Below are positions 43,624 to 52,588 of a DNA stretch of 64,000 bases, piece by piece (the stretch's first letter is position 1; every line of letters starts with the position of its first letter). The notes beneath the pieces are model-generated. The model saw only the letters and a list, made by a program, of their open reading frames with translations. It made no database searches and was not told where the DNA came from. Both the position numbers and the translations under genes were made by a program. This DNA comes from Tepidibacillus fermentans (GTDB lineage: Bacteria; Bacillota; Bacilli; Tepidibacillales; Tepidibacillaceae), in the NCBI RefSeq assembly GCF_004342885.1, contig NZ_SMAB01000001.1, positions 62,001 to 126,000 on the forward strand, given 5' to 3'.

Positions 43624-45456
43624 TTATACTTGCTCCATTTTTTTCTGTTTTGCGTATTTATCTCGTTCCTGCTTTTTCAAAAACTTTTTCCGTAAACGAA
43701 TCGATTTCGGTGTAATTTCACAATACTCATCATCATTCAAGTATTCAAGTGCCTGCTCTAAACTGAGAATTCGTGGAGCTTTCATTTTAACGGTTTCTTC
43801 CTTGGTTGAAGAACGAACATTGGTCACATGCTTTTCTTTACAGACATTCACAATAATATCATTTTCACGGGTATGTTCCCCGACGATCATTCCTTCATAA
43901 ACTTCGGTACCAGGGGTAACAAATAATACACCCCGATCCTCCACCGATAGGATCCCATAGGTTGTCGCTACTCCTGTTTCTGAGGAAACCAGTACTCCTG
44001 CTCTGCGACCACCGACAGATTGATGCACGGCTGGACGGTAGGAATCAAAAGAATGATTTAAAATTCCATATCCCCTTGTAAGCGTTAAAAACTCGGTACG
44101 ATAACCGATGAGTCCCCGTGAAGGGATCATGAATTCTAAACGAACCTGTTCAAATCCCAAATGGATCATATTCACCATTTCTGCTTTTCTCGGGCCTAGG
44201 CTTTCCATAACCGCACCCATATGTTCTTCTGGAATATCGATAATCAACCTTTCATAAGGTTCCACTTTTTGTCCATCGATCTCTTTAATAATTACTTCGG
44301 GTTTAGAAACTTGAAGCTCATAACCTTCCCGTCTCATATTCTCGATCAGAATTGACAGATGTAATTCCCCACGGCCCGATACGATAAAAGCATCTGGACT
44401 ATCCGTTTCTTCTACCCTTAAGCTTACATCTTTCTCTAATTCAGCAAATAATCGCTCTCTTAGCTTTCTGGATGTTACATATTTCCCTTCATTTCCAGCA
44501 AACGGACTATTATTTACGACAAAAGTCATCTGTAATGTTGGCTCGTCGATATGCAGGAGAGGAAGAGGTTCAGGATGTTCAATATCTGCTACGGTTTCAC
44601 CAACGTTAATTCCCTCAATTCCAGCGACAGCAACAATATCCCCTGCTTTTGCCTCTTCAATTTCGATTTTCTTTAGTCCTTCAAAACCATATAGTTTTGC
44701 AATCCTTGCTTGTTTGACTGAACCATCGCGAGTAATCACGGCGACATTTTGATTTTTCTTAATGATCCCTCGCTCGATCCTACCAATCCCGATTCGACCG
44801 AGGTATTCACTATAATCGAGCAAGGTAATCTGCATTTGTAAGGGTGCTTCATAATCGACTTCAGGTGCGGGAATATGTTCAATGATTGCTTCAAATAATG
44901 GTTTCATATCATTGCTTAAATGTTCTGGATCGGTTCCACTGGTTCCTTTTAATGCAGAAGCATAGATCACTGGAAAATCGAATTGTTCGTCATTAGCTCC
45001 AAGCTCAATAAATAATTCCAATACTTCATCTACGACTTCTAACGGTCGTGCATTTTCTCTATCCACTTTATTCACGACAACAATCGGTGTAAGCCCAGCT
45101 TCTAATGCCTTACGTAAAACAAATTTGGTTTGGGGCATATTCCCTTCAAAAGCGTCTACAACCAACAACACCCCATTGACCATTTTCATAATTCGTTCAA
45201 CTTCACCACCAAAATCAGCATGACCTGGGGTATCGATAATATTGATGAGTTTGTCTTTATAACGAACAGCGGTATTCTTCGCAAGGATCGTGATACCACG
45301 TTCACGTTCTAGGTCATTCGAATCCAACATTCTTTCTTGAATTTGCTCGTTCTCGCGGAAAATTCCGGACTGAGTTAATAATTTATCTACCAGTGTTGTT
45401 TTCCCATGGTCAACATGGGCGATGATAGCTATATTTCTTATTTCATCACGTTTCAT
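43624..45456 (-). CDS. typA: Ribosome-associated GTPase TypA/BipA
   Basis: 610 aa from ATG 45456; the frame extends 43 codons further upstream without ribosome site or family similarity, and the promoter lies inside that extension. G-domain motifs AHVDHGKTTL (G1), RGITI (G2), DTPGHADFGGEVE (G3), NKVDRENA (G4). EF-G-like domains and the TypA-specific C-terminal domain with SRGLIGYRTEFLT and GRRAGVLVS follow. It aids 50S assembly and growth at low temperature. Equivalent of ylaG. Confidence 0.96.
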   Translation of the reverse strand: MKRDEIRNIAIIAHVDHGKTTLVDKLLTQSGIFRENEQIQERMLDSNDLERERGITILAKNTAVRYKDKLINIIDTPGHADFGGEVERIMKMVNGVLLVVDAFEGNMPQTKFVLRKALEAGLTPIVVVNKVDRENARPLEVVDEVLELFIELGANDEQFDFPVIYASALKGTSGTDPEHLSNDMKPLFEAIIEHIPAPEVDYEAPLQMQITLLDYSEYLGRIGIGRIERGIIKKNQNVAVITRDGSVKQARIAKLYGFEGLKKIEIEEAKAGDIVAVAGIEGINVGETVADIEHPEPLPLLHIDEPTLQMTFVVNNSPFAGNEGKYVTSRKLRERLFAELEKDVSLRVEETDSPDAFIVSGRGELHLSILIENMRREGYELQVSKPEVIIKEIDGQKVEPYERLIIDIPEEHMGAVMESLGPRKAEMVNMIHLGFEQVRLEFMIPSRGLIGYRTEFLTLTRGYGILNHSFDSYRPAVHQSVGGRRAGVLVSSETGVATTYGILSVEDRGVLFVTPGTEVYEGMIVGEHTRENDIIVNVCKEKHVTNVRSSTKEETVKMKAPRILSLEQALEYLNDDEYCEITPKSIRLRKKFLKKQERDKYAKQKKMEQV

Positions 45457-45507
45457 GTTAATTTTCCCCTTACTATACAATGAAATGAAAGGGTAAGAAT
45501 GAAGAAT

Positions 45508-45526
45508 GACGCCTTGAAAAGGCGTC
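45508..45526 (-). other. 5'-leader hairpin of typA
   Basis: A perfect GACGCCTT/AAGGCGTC stem with 3-nt loop located just downstream of the predicted start point of the typA transcript, about 50 nt before the ATG. There is no T-run, so it is not a terminator. It could stabilise the mRNA or be a regulatory fold. Confidence 0.55.
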
Positions 45527-45544
45527 ACAAACCCCTGAAATATT

Positions 45545-45573
45545 ATTTTAACAGTTCTTTTCACTTGAAACAA
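45545..45573 (-). promoter_or_regulatory. SigA promoter of typA
   Basis: Minus strand TTGTTT (45568-45573), 17-bp spacer, TAAAAT (45545-45550), giving a leader of about 80 nt that contains the GACGCCTT hairpin. Confidence 0.6.
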
Positions 45574-45680
45574 TAAGTATCGCACTTTTGTACTTCAATT
45601 AGACCAACAAGTATAATTGATCTTTATCCTAAATAAGCAAGAAGACTCCCTCTTCTAAACGAAGTAAGAGTAGGAGTAGT

Positions 45681-46562
45681 TCATTTCACTTCAGTATGAG
45701 CTTTTTTCTCTAAGGGTTTAATCGTAGCTGCTACATCTTCATGACCATATCCTGATTCTTTTGCTTCCCCAATCATCTCTTGTGCAAGCTTAGCTAATTG
45801 AACAGGAACTAAAATCCGATCTGCTAAATCGGTTACCAGTCCCATATCTTTATACAATAGATCAATCATAAAACGTTGTTGAAAATCACGTTCTTTGATC
45901 AGTGGGTAACAGCGGTCAATCATATAGCTTCGTCCTGTACTGGTCTTTAGCACATCATATAATGCATCGATACCAATGCCTGCTTTTGCTCCTAATACAA
46001 ACGCTTCAGACAAAGCAGCTGTATGGATTCCAACTAACATATTGTTGATTAATTTGGCAGTACTACCATTGCCTGTCTTTCCCATATAAAGGATGGTTTT
46101 GCCCATTGCTTCAAAAACAGGTCGAGCTTTTTCAAAAATCTCCTGATCGCCTCCAACCATAATCGTCAAGGTACCTGCTTCCGCCCCCATTGGGCCACCA
46201 CTAATTGGAGCATCAAGGAAATGAACTCCTTGTTCCTTTGCGTTTTTATAAATCTGTAAATTTAAATGAGGACTAACAGTGCTATGATCGATTAAAATCG
46301 TTCCTGGTTTAGCCCCTGCTAAAATACCTTCTTCACCAAAATACACTTTTTTTATATCATCCGGCATTGGAAGAGCGGTCAAAACATAGTCTACTTGTTC
46401 CGCCAATTCTTTTGCTGTTTTTGCTTCCGTTGCCCCTAATTCAATTGCTTTTTCAATTGGCCCTCTAGAACGACTAAAAACAAAAACCTCAAAACCGACT
46501 TTGATTAAGTTTTTGGTCATTGGAAAGCCCATGGTTCCTAAACCGACAAATCCTACTTTCAT
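45681..46562 (-). CDS. Beta-hydroxyacid dehydrogenase (3-hydroxyisobutyrate dehydrogenase/GarR family)
   Basis: 293 aa from ATG 46562, with GGAGGG 6 nt upstream; a longer frame of 15 codons is not supported. N-terminal NAD(P) motif GFVGLGTMGFPMTKNL, substrate motif DAPISGGPMGAEAGTL and the catalytic Lys in GNGSTAKLINNMLVG. Family members oxidise 3-hydroxyisobutyrate or reduce tartronate or succinic semialdehyde; the substrate is not readable. No valine-catabolism genes are adjacent. Confidence 0.85.
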   Translation of the reverse strand: MKVGFVGLGTMGFPMTKNLIKVGFEVFVFSRSRGPIEKAIELGATEAKTAKELAEQVDYVLTALPMPDDIKKVYFGEEGILAGAKPGTILIDHSTVSPHLNLQIYKNAKEQGVHFLDAPISGGPMGAEAGTLTIMVGGDQEIFEKARPVFEAMGKTILYMGKTGNGSTAKLINNMLVGIHTAALSEAFVLGAKAGIGIDALYDVLKTSTGRSYMIDRCYPLIKERDFQQRFMIDLLYKDMGLVTDLADRILVPVQLAKLAQEMIGEAKESGYGHEDVAATIKPLEKKAHTEVK

Positions 46563-46666
46563 CAATGTCCCTCCATATCTATATTTTCCCATTTCTAATT
46601 GTACCACTTAAATGTATTGAAGAAAAATTAGTAGCCAAATTTTTTCTTCCGTTGTATAGTAAAGTT

Positions 46667-46684
46667 AATGTATAAAAATTAATA
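46667..46684 (+). promoter_or_regulatory. ARG-box-like site upstream of argH
   Basis: AATGTATAAAAATTAATA matches the AhrC/ArgR box CATGAATAAAAATKCAAK at about 13 of 18 positions and lies 50 bp before argH. Arginine-dependent repression by AhrC would be expected for this gene. AT-rich background makes chance matches possible. Confidence 0.4.
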
Positions 46685-46733
46685 TTTCAGTATTTATATA
46701 CGATATAAAATAGCTAAAAAAGGAGTGTTTCAT

Positions 46734-48125
46734 TTGAAAAAATTATGGGGTGGACGTTTCACGAAAAGTGCTGAGGAATGGGTTGATGAATTTGGTGCTT
46801 CCATTTCCTTTGATCAAAACCTAGTTGAAGAAGATATTCAAGGAAGTCTCGCCCATGTCAATATGTTAGGGCATTGTGGAATTCTAACCATTGATGAAGT
46901 AAAGCAAATCAAAAATGGACTCGAAAAATTACTACAACGAGCCAAAAATAATGAATTAACTTTTTCTGTTCAATACGAAGATATCCATTTAAATATTGAA
47001 AAAATGCTAATCGAGGAAATTGGCCCTGTCGGCGGTAAACTACATACAGGGAGAAGCCGAAATGATCAGGTTGCAACGGATATGCACTTATATCTACGAA
47101 AAGAAGTGAAGGAAATTCTTGGACTGATTCGTGACTTTCAAAAGGTCTTAATCGAAAAAGCAGAAAAGCATGTCGAAACGATCTTGCCTGGTTATACTCA
47201 TTTACAACGAGCTCAACCGATTTCTTTTGCTCATCACCTTCTTGCTTATTTTTGGATGTTACAACGCGATTATGAGCGGTTTTTTGAGAGTATAAAAAGG
47301 ATTAACATCTCTCCGTTAGGAGCGGGAGCATTGGCGGGAACAACATTCCCAATTGACCGATCCTACACAGCACAACTCTTAGAATTTGATGGAATTTACG
47401 AAAATAGTTTAGATGCAGTGAGTGACCGGGATTTCATTCTTGAATTTCTAAGTCATGCATCCATTTTGATGACACATCTTTCCCGTTTTAGCGAGGAAAT
47501 TATTCTTTGGTCATCAAGAGAGTTCCAATTTATTGAACTCGATGACGCCTTTGCTACAGGAAGTAGTATGATGCCACAGAAGAAGAACCCAGATATGGCC
47601 GAACTCATTCGTGGGAAAACAGGTCGAGTCTATGGGAATTTGATCGGTCTATTCACCGTATTAAAAGGGCTTCCTCTTACTTACAACAAAGACTTACAAG
47701 AAGACAAAGAAGGAATGTTTGACACCGTTACGACGATCAAAGGATCACTTAAAATTTTTACGAAGATGGTAGAGACGATGACCGTTCATGAAGAAGTGAT
47801 GGAAAAAGCAACCAAAGATGACTTTTCGAACGCAACTGAATTAGCAGATTACTTGGTGACGAAAGGAATGCCTTTTCGAGAAGCCCATGAAGTGGTTGGT
47901 AAATTAGTCCTTCATTGTATTCAGGAAGGAAAATACTTGCTCGATCTTCCATTGTCCACTTATAAAGAGGCATCCGATCTATTTGCTGAAGACATTTATA
48001 ACGTTCTCCAACCTCGGACTGTTGTGGCAAGGAGAAATAGTGCAGGTGGAACCGGGTTTGAACAGGTACGAAAACAACTGATCAAAGCGAAAGAAATTGT
48101 AGATTCGAGAAATGAGAAAGAATAG
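46734..48125 (+). CDS. argH: Argininosuccinate lyase
   Basis: 463 aa from TTG 46734 (AAGGAG 8 nt upstream), giving the standard [10 protein letters not shown]-terminus. It cleaves argininosuccinate to arginine and fumarate. Superfamily signature [15 protein letters not shown] near residue 280, [13 protein letters not shown] near 105 and [14 protein letters not shown] near 155 carry catalytic residues. argG, its usual partner, is not in the window; argH stands alone with its own terminator. Confidence 0.96.
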   Translation: MKKLWGGRFTKSAEEWVDEFGASISFDQNLVEEDIQGSLAHVNMLGHCGILTIDEVKQIKNGLEKLLQRAKNNELTFSVQYEDIHLNIEKMLIEEIGPVGGKLHTGRSRNDQVATDMHLYLRKEVKEILGLIRDFQKVLIEKAEKHVETILPGYTHLQRAQPISFAHHLLAYFWMLQRDYERFFESIKRINISPLGAGALAGTTFPIDRSYTAQLLEFDGIYENSLDAVSDRDFILEFLSHASILMTHLSRFSEEIILWSSREFQFIELDDAFATGSSMMPQKKNPDMAELIRGKTGRVYGNLIGLFTVLKGLPLTYNKDLQEDKEGMFDTVTTIKGSLKIFTKMVETMTVHEEVMEKATKDDFSNATELADYLVTKGMPFREAHEVVGKLVLHCIQEGKYLLDLPLSTYKEASDLFAEDIYNVLQPRTVVARRNSAGGTGFEQVRKQLIKAKEIVDSRNEKE

Positions 48126-48131
48126 TTTCCA

Positions 48132-48165
48132 AAAAAGCTTTAGCGAATGTTCGCTAAAGCTTTTT
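48132..48165. terminator. Bidirectional terminator between argH and pepA
   Basis: Perfect 15-bp stem AAAAAGCTTTAGCGA/TCGCTAAAGCTTTTT with a 4-nt loop. The A/T-rich base provides T-runs on both strands for the two convergent genes. Confidence 0.92.
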
Positions 48166-48180
48166 CCATACTTCGATCTT

Positions 48181-49680
48181 TTATTTTCCACCAAAACGAA
48201 TTGCAAGGGAGATTAATGTTCTCACCATTTCACCCGTTGCACCTTTTGTATGAATTCCTTTTATTTCTTTTGAATCCGCTGTTCCCGCGATATCTAGATG
48301 CACCCATGGGGTATCTCCTGCAAACTGCTTTAAGAACATTGCACCTTGAATGGCTCCTGCTCCAAAACCAGCATCATTTTTTAAGTCAGCAATATCACTT
48401 TTTACAAGTTCTTCATAATCGTCAATTAATGGTAATTCCCAAACCTTTTCTCCAGAGATCTTGGCTGCTTCAAATACTTCTTTCTTCCAAGCCTCACTAT
48501 TAGTAAACACTCCAGTAATCGAGTTTCCTAAGGCAGAGATCACAGAACCAGTAAGAGTTGCTATGTCCACTAACTTTGTTGCACCTAAATATTTCGCATA
48601 GGCAATCGCATCTGCAAGAATTAAGCGTCCTTCTGCATCGGTATGCTTAATTTCAACTGTTTTACCAGAGAAGGTATCTACCACATCTCCTGGATGAATT
48701 GCATGCCCCGAAACCATATTCTCACATGCAGGGATTACAGCGATTACGTTTACATGTGGTTTTAGAGTACCGATGGCATTCATTGCTGCCAGTACAGCAG
48801 CAGCTCCAGCCATATCCCCTTTCATCTCATCCATATCTTTTTCCGGTTTAATCTGGATTCCGCCAGCATCAAAGGTAATACCTTTTCCAACATAACCAAT
48901 CACATCTTTGCAATCAGGTGCACCAAGATATTTTATAATGATCATTTTAGGAGGTTCATTACTTCCTTGTGCAACCCCAAGAAAAGCCCCCATATTTAAT
49001 TCTTGTAATTGTTCTTTTTCTAAAATTTCAATCTCCATTTGATGTTTTCTAGCAATTTCCTTCGCTTTTTCTGCTAGAATTGTTGGTGTCATTCGATTTG
49101 CCGGTGTATTTGTTAAATCTCTAGCGAGATTTTGGGATTGAGCAAAAATAATCCCTCTCTCCACTCCAGCTTCAACAGCACTAACCGAAATACCATCCAC
49201 TGTAACAATGACTCTTTCTAATTGATTCTCTGTTTTCTCTTTCTTCTTATATGGACTATATTGATATGAACCAAGCATCATTGCTTCTACAGCGACTTGT
49301 CCCAAATCTACTGGATTCCATAGATCTTTATATTTTTGGCTAATTGCAAGAGTTAATTCTTTAACACCAATGGATTGAGCCTTTCTTGCGGCAATGGCAA
49401 AAGCTGCTCTAGCCTTCTCCAAAGTTAAATTTTCTTCTTTTCCTAGACCTAAAACTAATACACGCTTAGCTGGAATTTTGCCCCAAGTATGGACAATCGT
49501 TACCTCTGCAAATTCACCTTTAATCTCTCTTTCGGCGATTAATTGAGAAATTCGATGATCCATCCTTTCATCCACTTGCTCAGCTAACCCTCTTAATCCG
49601 TCTCTGTCTTCCGTGTAAGTAATAATAAGACAATCTGTTGCCAAGGAAATAATGGACTCTGTACTCACTTTAAATTGCAT
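48181..49680 (-). CDS. pepA: Leucyl aminopeptidase, M17 family
   Basis: 499 aa from ATG 49680, with GGAGGTG upstream; a start six codons earlier is less likely. Metal and catalytic motifs: VGKGITFDAGGIQIKP near residue 265, MKGDMAGAAAVL, and the M17 signature with HTDAEGRLILADA near 345 (usual form NTDAEGRL). Removes N-terminal residues from peptides with two Zn or Mn ions, as a hexamer. N-terminal domain is macro-like and variable. Confidence 0.94.
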   Translation of the reverse strand: MQFKVSTESIISLATDCLIITYTEDRDGLRGLAEQVDERMDHRISQLIAEREIKGEFAEVTIVHTWGKIPAKRVLVLGLGKEENLTLEKARAAFAIAARKAQSIGVKELTLAISQKYKDLWNPVDLGQVAVEAMMLGSYQYSPYKKKEKTENQLERVIVTVDGISVSAVEAGVERGIIFAQSQNLARDLTNTPANRMTPTILAEKAKEIARKHQMEIEILEKEQLQELNMGAFLGVAQGSNEPPKMIIIKYLGAPDCKDVIGYVGKGITFDAGGIQIKPEKDMDEMKGDMAGAAAVLAAMNAIGTLKPHVNVIAVIPACENMVSGHAIHPGDVVDTFSGKTVEIKHTDAEGRLILADAIAYAKYLGATKLVDIATLTGSVISALGNSITGVFTNSEAWKKEVFEAAKISGEKVWELPLIDDYEELVKSDIADLKNDAGFGAGAIQGAMFLKQFAGDTPWVHLDIAGTADSKEIKGIHTKGATGEMVRTLISLAIRFGGK

Positions 49681-49818
49681 AGTTTGGCACCTCCACATTG
49701 GTTTCTCTCTCTCAAGGATATTATATAATTTTTATTTTCCAATTAAAACGTTTTCTTCTCTAAAAAAGTCAAAATTTGAAATTAGTAAATAGTAGGAAAA
49801 TTAAGTTACACTCTTTTT

Positions 49819-49848
49819 TTGAAATAATTAGGAAGGATATGGTATATT
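49819..49848 (+). promoter_or_regulatory. SigA promoter and leader hairpin of yktB
   Basis: TTGAAA (49819-49824), 18-bp spacer, TATATT (49843-49848). Directly after it a 13-bp stem AAAAACAAAAATC/GATTTTTGTTTTT (49849-49861 and 49869-49881) would form at the very 5' end of the transcript. A good AAAGGAG site precedes ATG 49915. Confidence 0.5.
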
Positions 49849-49914
49849 AAAAACAAAAATCCCATCGAGATTTTTGTTTTTGATGTTAGAGGTTTTTAGC
49901 AAAGGAGTTTAACG

Positions 49915-50544
49915 ATGAATTTTCAAGGATTTACTTCGCAGGATTTTGATGTTTTTACAATTGATGGATTGGAACCGAGAATGGAAGCAATTCGAACCCG
50001 TATTCGCCCAAAATTAGAAGTGATTGGACAAGAATTATCTACTTATTTAAGTGTATTAACTCAGGAAGAAATTTATTACCATGTAGCAAAACATGCGAGA
50101 AGAACTGTGAACCCTCCTGCAGATACTTGGGTGGCATGGTCTGCGAACAAAAGAGGTTATAAGGCTGAACCACATTTTCAAGTGGGATTGTGGCAAACTC
50201 ATCTCTTTGTCTGGTTCGCTATGATTTATGAAGCACCGAATAAAGCAGCTTTTGGTCAAGAATTAAAGAAATATGCAAACGAGATCCTTCATGCTGTTCC
50301 TCAGGATTATGTTTGGTCGTTGGATCACACTCAACCAAACATAATCCCTCATCGCGAAGTCAATGAACAAAAGATGATTGAAATGGCTGAACGGTTAGAG
50401 AGAATAAAGAAGGCAGAGATTCTATGTGGAATCAATATTGATCGGAATGATCCAATTCTAAAAGACGGAGAAAAATTGATAAAACGGATTGAAGAAACAT
50501 TGAAAACTTTGCACCCTTTATACCGAATTGCTAAAAAAGCATAA
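49915..50544 (+). CDS. yktB: DUF1054 family protein YktB
   Basis: 209 aa. NFQGFTSQDFDVFTIDGLEPRM, HARRTVNPPADTWVAWS, RGYKAEPHFQVGLW and the C-terminal region are characteristic of the YktB/DUF1054 family of Bacillales. No known activity; a soluble alpha/beta protein by composition. Single gene with its own promoter and terminator. Confidence 0.88.
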   Translation: MNFQGFTSQDFDVFTIDGLEPRMEAIRTRIRPKLEVIGQELSTYLSVLTQEEIYYHVAKHARRTVNPPADTWVAWSANKRGYKAEPHFQVGLWQTHLFVWFAMIYEAPNKAAFGQELKKYANEILHAVPQDYVWSLDHTQPNIIPHREVNEQKMIEMAERLERIKKAEILCGINIDRNDPILKDGEKLIKRIEETLKTLHPLYRIAKKA

Positions 50545-50572
50545 AGAAGCCCAAATTGAGGCTTCTTTTTTC
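50544..50572 (+). terminator. Terminator of yktB
   Basis: AAGAAGCC/GGCTTCTT (8-bp stem, 8-nt loop) followed by TTTT, starting at the stop codon. It also lies at the 3' end of the convergent DUF2062 gene. Confidence 0.85.
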
Positions 50573-51071
50573 ATGAATGATTAAGTTTCACTTTCCTTTT
50601 TTTACTCTTTTTCCAACGATAATACACCAATAAATAATACACCAAAAAGTAGCTTACTAGACCAACAATCGTTCCATTAACAGCACTTCCAATAAAAAAT
50701 GCTATCCCATTCTCTTTAATCGCATCAATCGTGAAAAAGTGAGAAACTTCTGCTGAGACTTGTTCACTAACCTTCATTTTTGTGATCATATTCCCTACAG
50801 AATAATTCCAATAAAGGAAGAATAACATAATAAATTTTCCTACAATGTAACCAATCATCGAAGAAGCAAAACTAGCTCTGAATATTTTCGAGAATGGATA
50901 AAGTAGAAAAAAAGCGACCCCTAAAGTAGGAAGAGTCAAAAATTCAAGAAATGTTCCAATCGCATACCCACGAGCAATAATCGACGGGGCACTTTTCATT
51001 CTTAACAACTTCAAATATTGTAATTTTAATTTCCGATATATACTCCCTTTTTTGGTACTCTTAGCTGCCAC
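50571..51071 (-). CDS. DUF2062 membrane protein
   Basis: 166 aa. A basic N-terminus is followed by IARGYAIGTFLEFLTLPTLGVAF, the DUF2062 core, and three or four membrane helices, ending in a very basic tail (RWKKSKKRKVKLNHS). Start is GTG 51071 with AGGGGAA upstream. Function unknown; in other bacteria DUF2062 can be attached to glycosyltransferases, but here it stands alone. Confidence 0.78.
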   Translation of the reverse strand: MAAKSTKKGSIYRKLKLQYLKLLRMKSAPSIIARGYAIGTFLEFLTLPTLGVAFFLLYPFSKIFRASFASSMIGYIVGKFIMLFFLYWNYSVGNMITKMKVSEQVSAEVSHFFTIDAIKENGIAFFIGSAVNGTIVGLVSYFLVYYLLVYYRWKKSKKRKVKLNHS

Positions 51072-51164
51072 GTTTTATTCCCCTAAGCTTTTTTTTTCTA
51101 TTATAACGAATGGGCAGTTTAACATTCAATCTAAGTTTTCGTAAAGTTTGAGTTTGATGAACCT

Positions 51165-51202
51165 AAAAACCACTCAATTTCCGTCACAGAAAATGAGTGG
51201 TT
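51165..51202 (-). terminator. Terminator-like hairpin, near-duplicate of the korB terminator
   Basis: Minus strand AACCACTCATTTTC ... TTGAGTGGTT then TTTTT. Sequence is closely similar to the hairpin at 51656-51696. No minus-strand gene ends just before it, so its role is unclear. The rest of the 263-bp gap 51072-51334 shows only AT-rich sequence and a CATAAAATA (51272-51280) resembling mother-cell -10 elements. Confidence 0.5.
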
Positions 51203-51334
51203 ATAGATTCAAACCTGGCTAATACCAAATTAAAACAGGCTGTTTCATCATATCTTCTTTTCTTCCAAAAACATAAAATAAAATGAAATAAATTACACAA
51301 ATTAAGAAGCATTTATAGAGGGAGGTGAGTAAAG

Positions 51335-51517
51335 TTGGCACAGAGAGATTTTGTTCAAATTATTGGAATTACGGATCCGAGTGAATTTCCAGTTATCGGC
51401 CCATTAAACCCCAATAATGAAATAGCAATTCAAGAGAGATTAACCATTCCTGAAGCTAAACCTAATGTAGAGCAAATCATTTCTGTTTTAGTCGAGGCAA
51501 TAGTAAGGGTACAATAA
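51335..51517 (+). CDS. 60-aa SPOCS (DUF3794)-like mini protein
   Basis: 60 aa from TTG 51335, with a strong GGGAGGTGA site about 7 nt upstream. The C-terminal half RLTIPEAKPNVEQIISVLVEAIV matches the start of the SPOCS/DUF3794 domain of spore coat and cortex-associated proteins (KPDIEQI-type motif). The frame then stops, and the rest of the domain is absent downstream in any frame I could see. It may be a stand-alone small spore protein or a remnant of a larger gene. Confidence 0.6.
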   Translation: MAQRDFVQIIGITDPSEFPVIGPLNPNNEIAIQERLTIPEAKPNVEQIISVLVEAIVRVQ

Positions 51518-51655
51518 TATATGCTAGTAAACACTAGATTATGAATATTTTTTTTCAATTAAGCAAATTTTCTCTAATACATTTGACTCACTTAATTTAT
51601 GAATCAAACGTGAAAAGGATGCTTCCGAAAATGTTATTTTGCAAAAGGTTTAATA

Positions 51656-51696
51656 ATAAAAAAACCACTCATTTTCGTTAAAGAAAATGAATGGTT
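51656..51696 (-). terminator. Terminator of korA-korB
   Basis: Minus strand AACCATTCATTTTC/GAAAATGAGTGGTT (14-bp stem with one wobble, 6-nt loop) followed by seven T residues, about 28 nt after korB. Confidence 0.87.
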
Positions 51697-51723
51697 ACAT
51701 ATTCACAAGACAAGCTTTAATTT

Positions 51724-52587
51724 TTATCTTAAGGAGTTCTTAATTGCTTCAATCTCCTCAGCTTGTAACGTCAAATCTAGCTTTACTGTCGGATCTTTTG
51801 TGGCTCCAATCATTGCTTCGTGGTAAACAGGCCGTTCTTCTTGGTAAATCACTCCTGTTACGACACTTCCATGATCTTCAAGTACTCTCAGCGCTGCAAA
51901 TTTATCGGTTGGATCATAATCAATTATTTCATCTAAGTTATAGATATTTTCCTTAAACCAATCATAAGTATTTACTTTGTTAAAAGTGACGCAAGGGCTA
52001 AACGCGTTAATTAAGGAAAAACCTTTGTGACGAATGGCTTCTTCCATAATTCTTGTCATTTGTTTGACATCTCCAGAAAAAGCCTGAGCCACAAAGCTTG
52101 CACCATTGATAATCGCCGTTTGCACAGGACGCACTGGTTCTTCCGCTGAACCAGCTGGAGATGTTTTCGATTTAAAACCGCGATGACTCGTAGGCGAAGT
52201 TTGCCCAGTCGTTAAACCATATATATGGTTATCCATGACAATATAAGTCATGTCAATATTTCTTCTTAAGGCGTGCATAAAATGGCCAATCCCAATTCCG
52301 TAACCATCACCATCACCACCAGCCGCAACGACCACTAAGTCATGATTATTCAGTTGTACCCCTGTTGCAACAGGTAGTGTTCGTCCATGAAGGCTGTGAA
52401 AACCATAGGAACCAAAATGTTGACTGATTTTACCAGAACAGCCAATTCCAGATACCAAAACCATATTATATGGTTCTATCCCTAAATTCGCTGAAGCTGC
52501 TTGTAAAGCTGCTAAGACTGTAAAGTGACCGCAACCAGGACACCAAGTTGCTTTTTCACTGACTCGAAAATCTTTCAATGTTGCCAT
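51724..52587 (-). CDS. korB: 2-oxoacid:ferredoxin oxidoreductase beta subunit
   Basis: 287 aa from ATG 52587; an ATG three codons upstream overlaps the korA stop and is an alternative. ATWCPGCGHFTVL near residue 14 supplies Fe-S and TPP-binding residues; GDGDGYGIGIGHF is the TPP/Mg motif. With KorA it decarboxylates 2-oxoglutarate (or another 2-oxoacid) to an acyl-CoA, reducing ferredoxin. The specific substrate is inferred from subunit layout. Confidence 0.92.
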   Translation of the reverse strand: MATLKDFRVSEKATWCPGCGHFTVLAALQAASANLGIEPYNMVLVSGIGCSGKISQHFGSYGFHSLHGRTLPVATGVQLNNHDLVVVAAGGDGDGYGIGIGHFMHALRRNIDMTYIVMDNHIYGLTTGQTSPTSHRGFKSKTSPAGSAEEPVRPVQTAIINGASFVAQAFSGDVKQMTRIMEEAIRHKGFSLINAFSPCVTFNKVNTYDWFKENIYNLDEIIDYDPTDKFAALRVLEDHGSVVTGVIYQEERPVYHEAMIGATKDPTVKLDLTLQAEEIEAIKNSLR

Positions 52588-52588
52588 T

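Noticed and set aside
45457-45585. 43-residue N-terminal extension of TypA
   Set aside because: The region contains the promoter and leader hairpin; no ribosome site at the upstream ATG.
45627-45678. Terminator after the beta-hydroxyacid dehydrogenase gene
   Set aside because: Only an interrupted ACTCC/GGAGT plus CTCTT/AAGAG pairing with no clean T-run; too uncertain to list.
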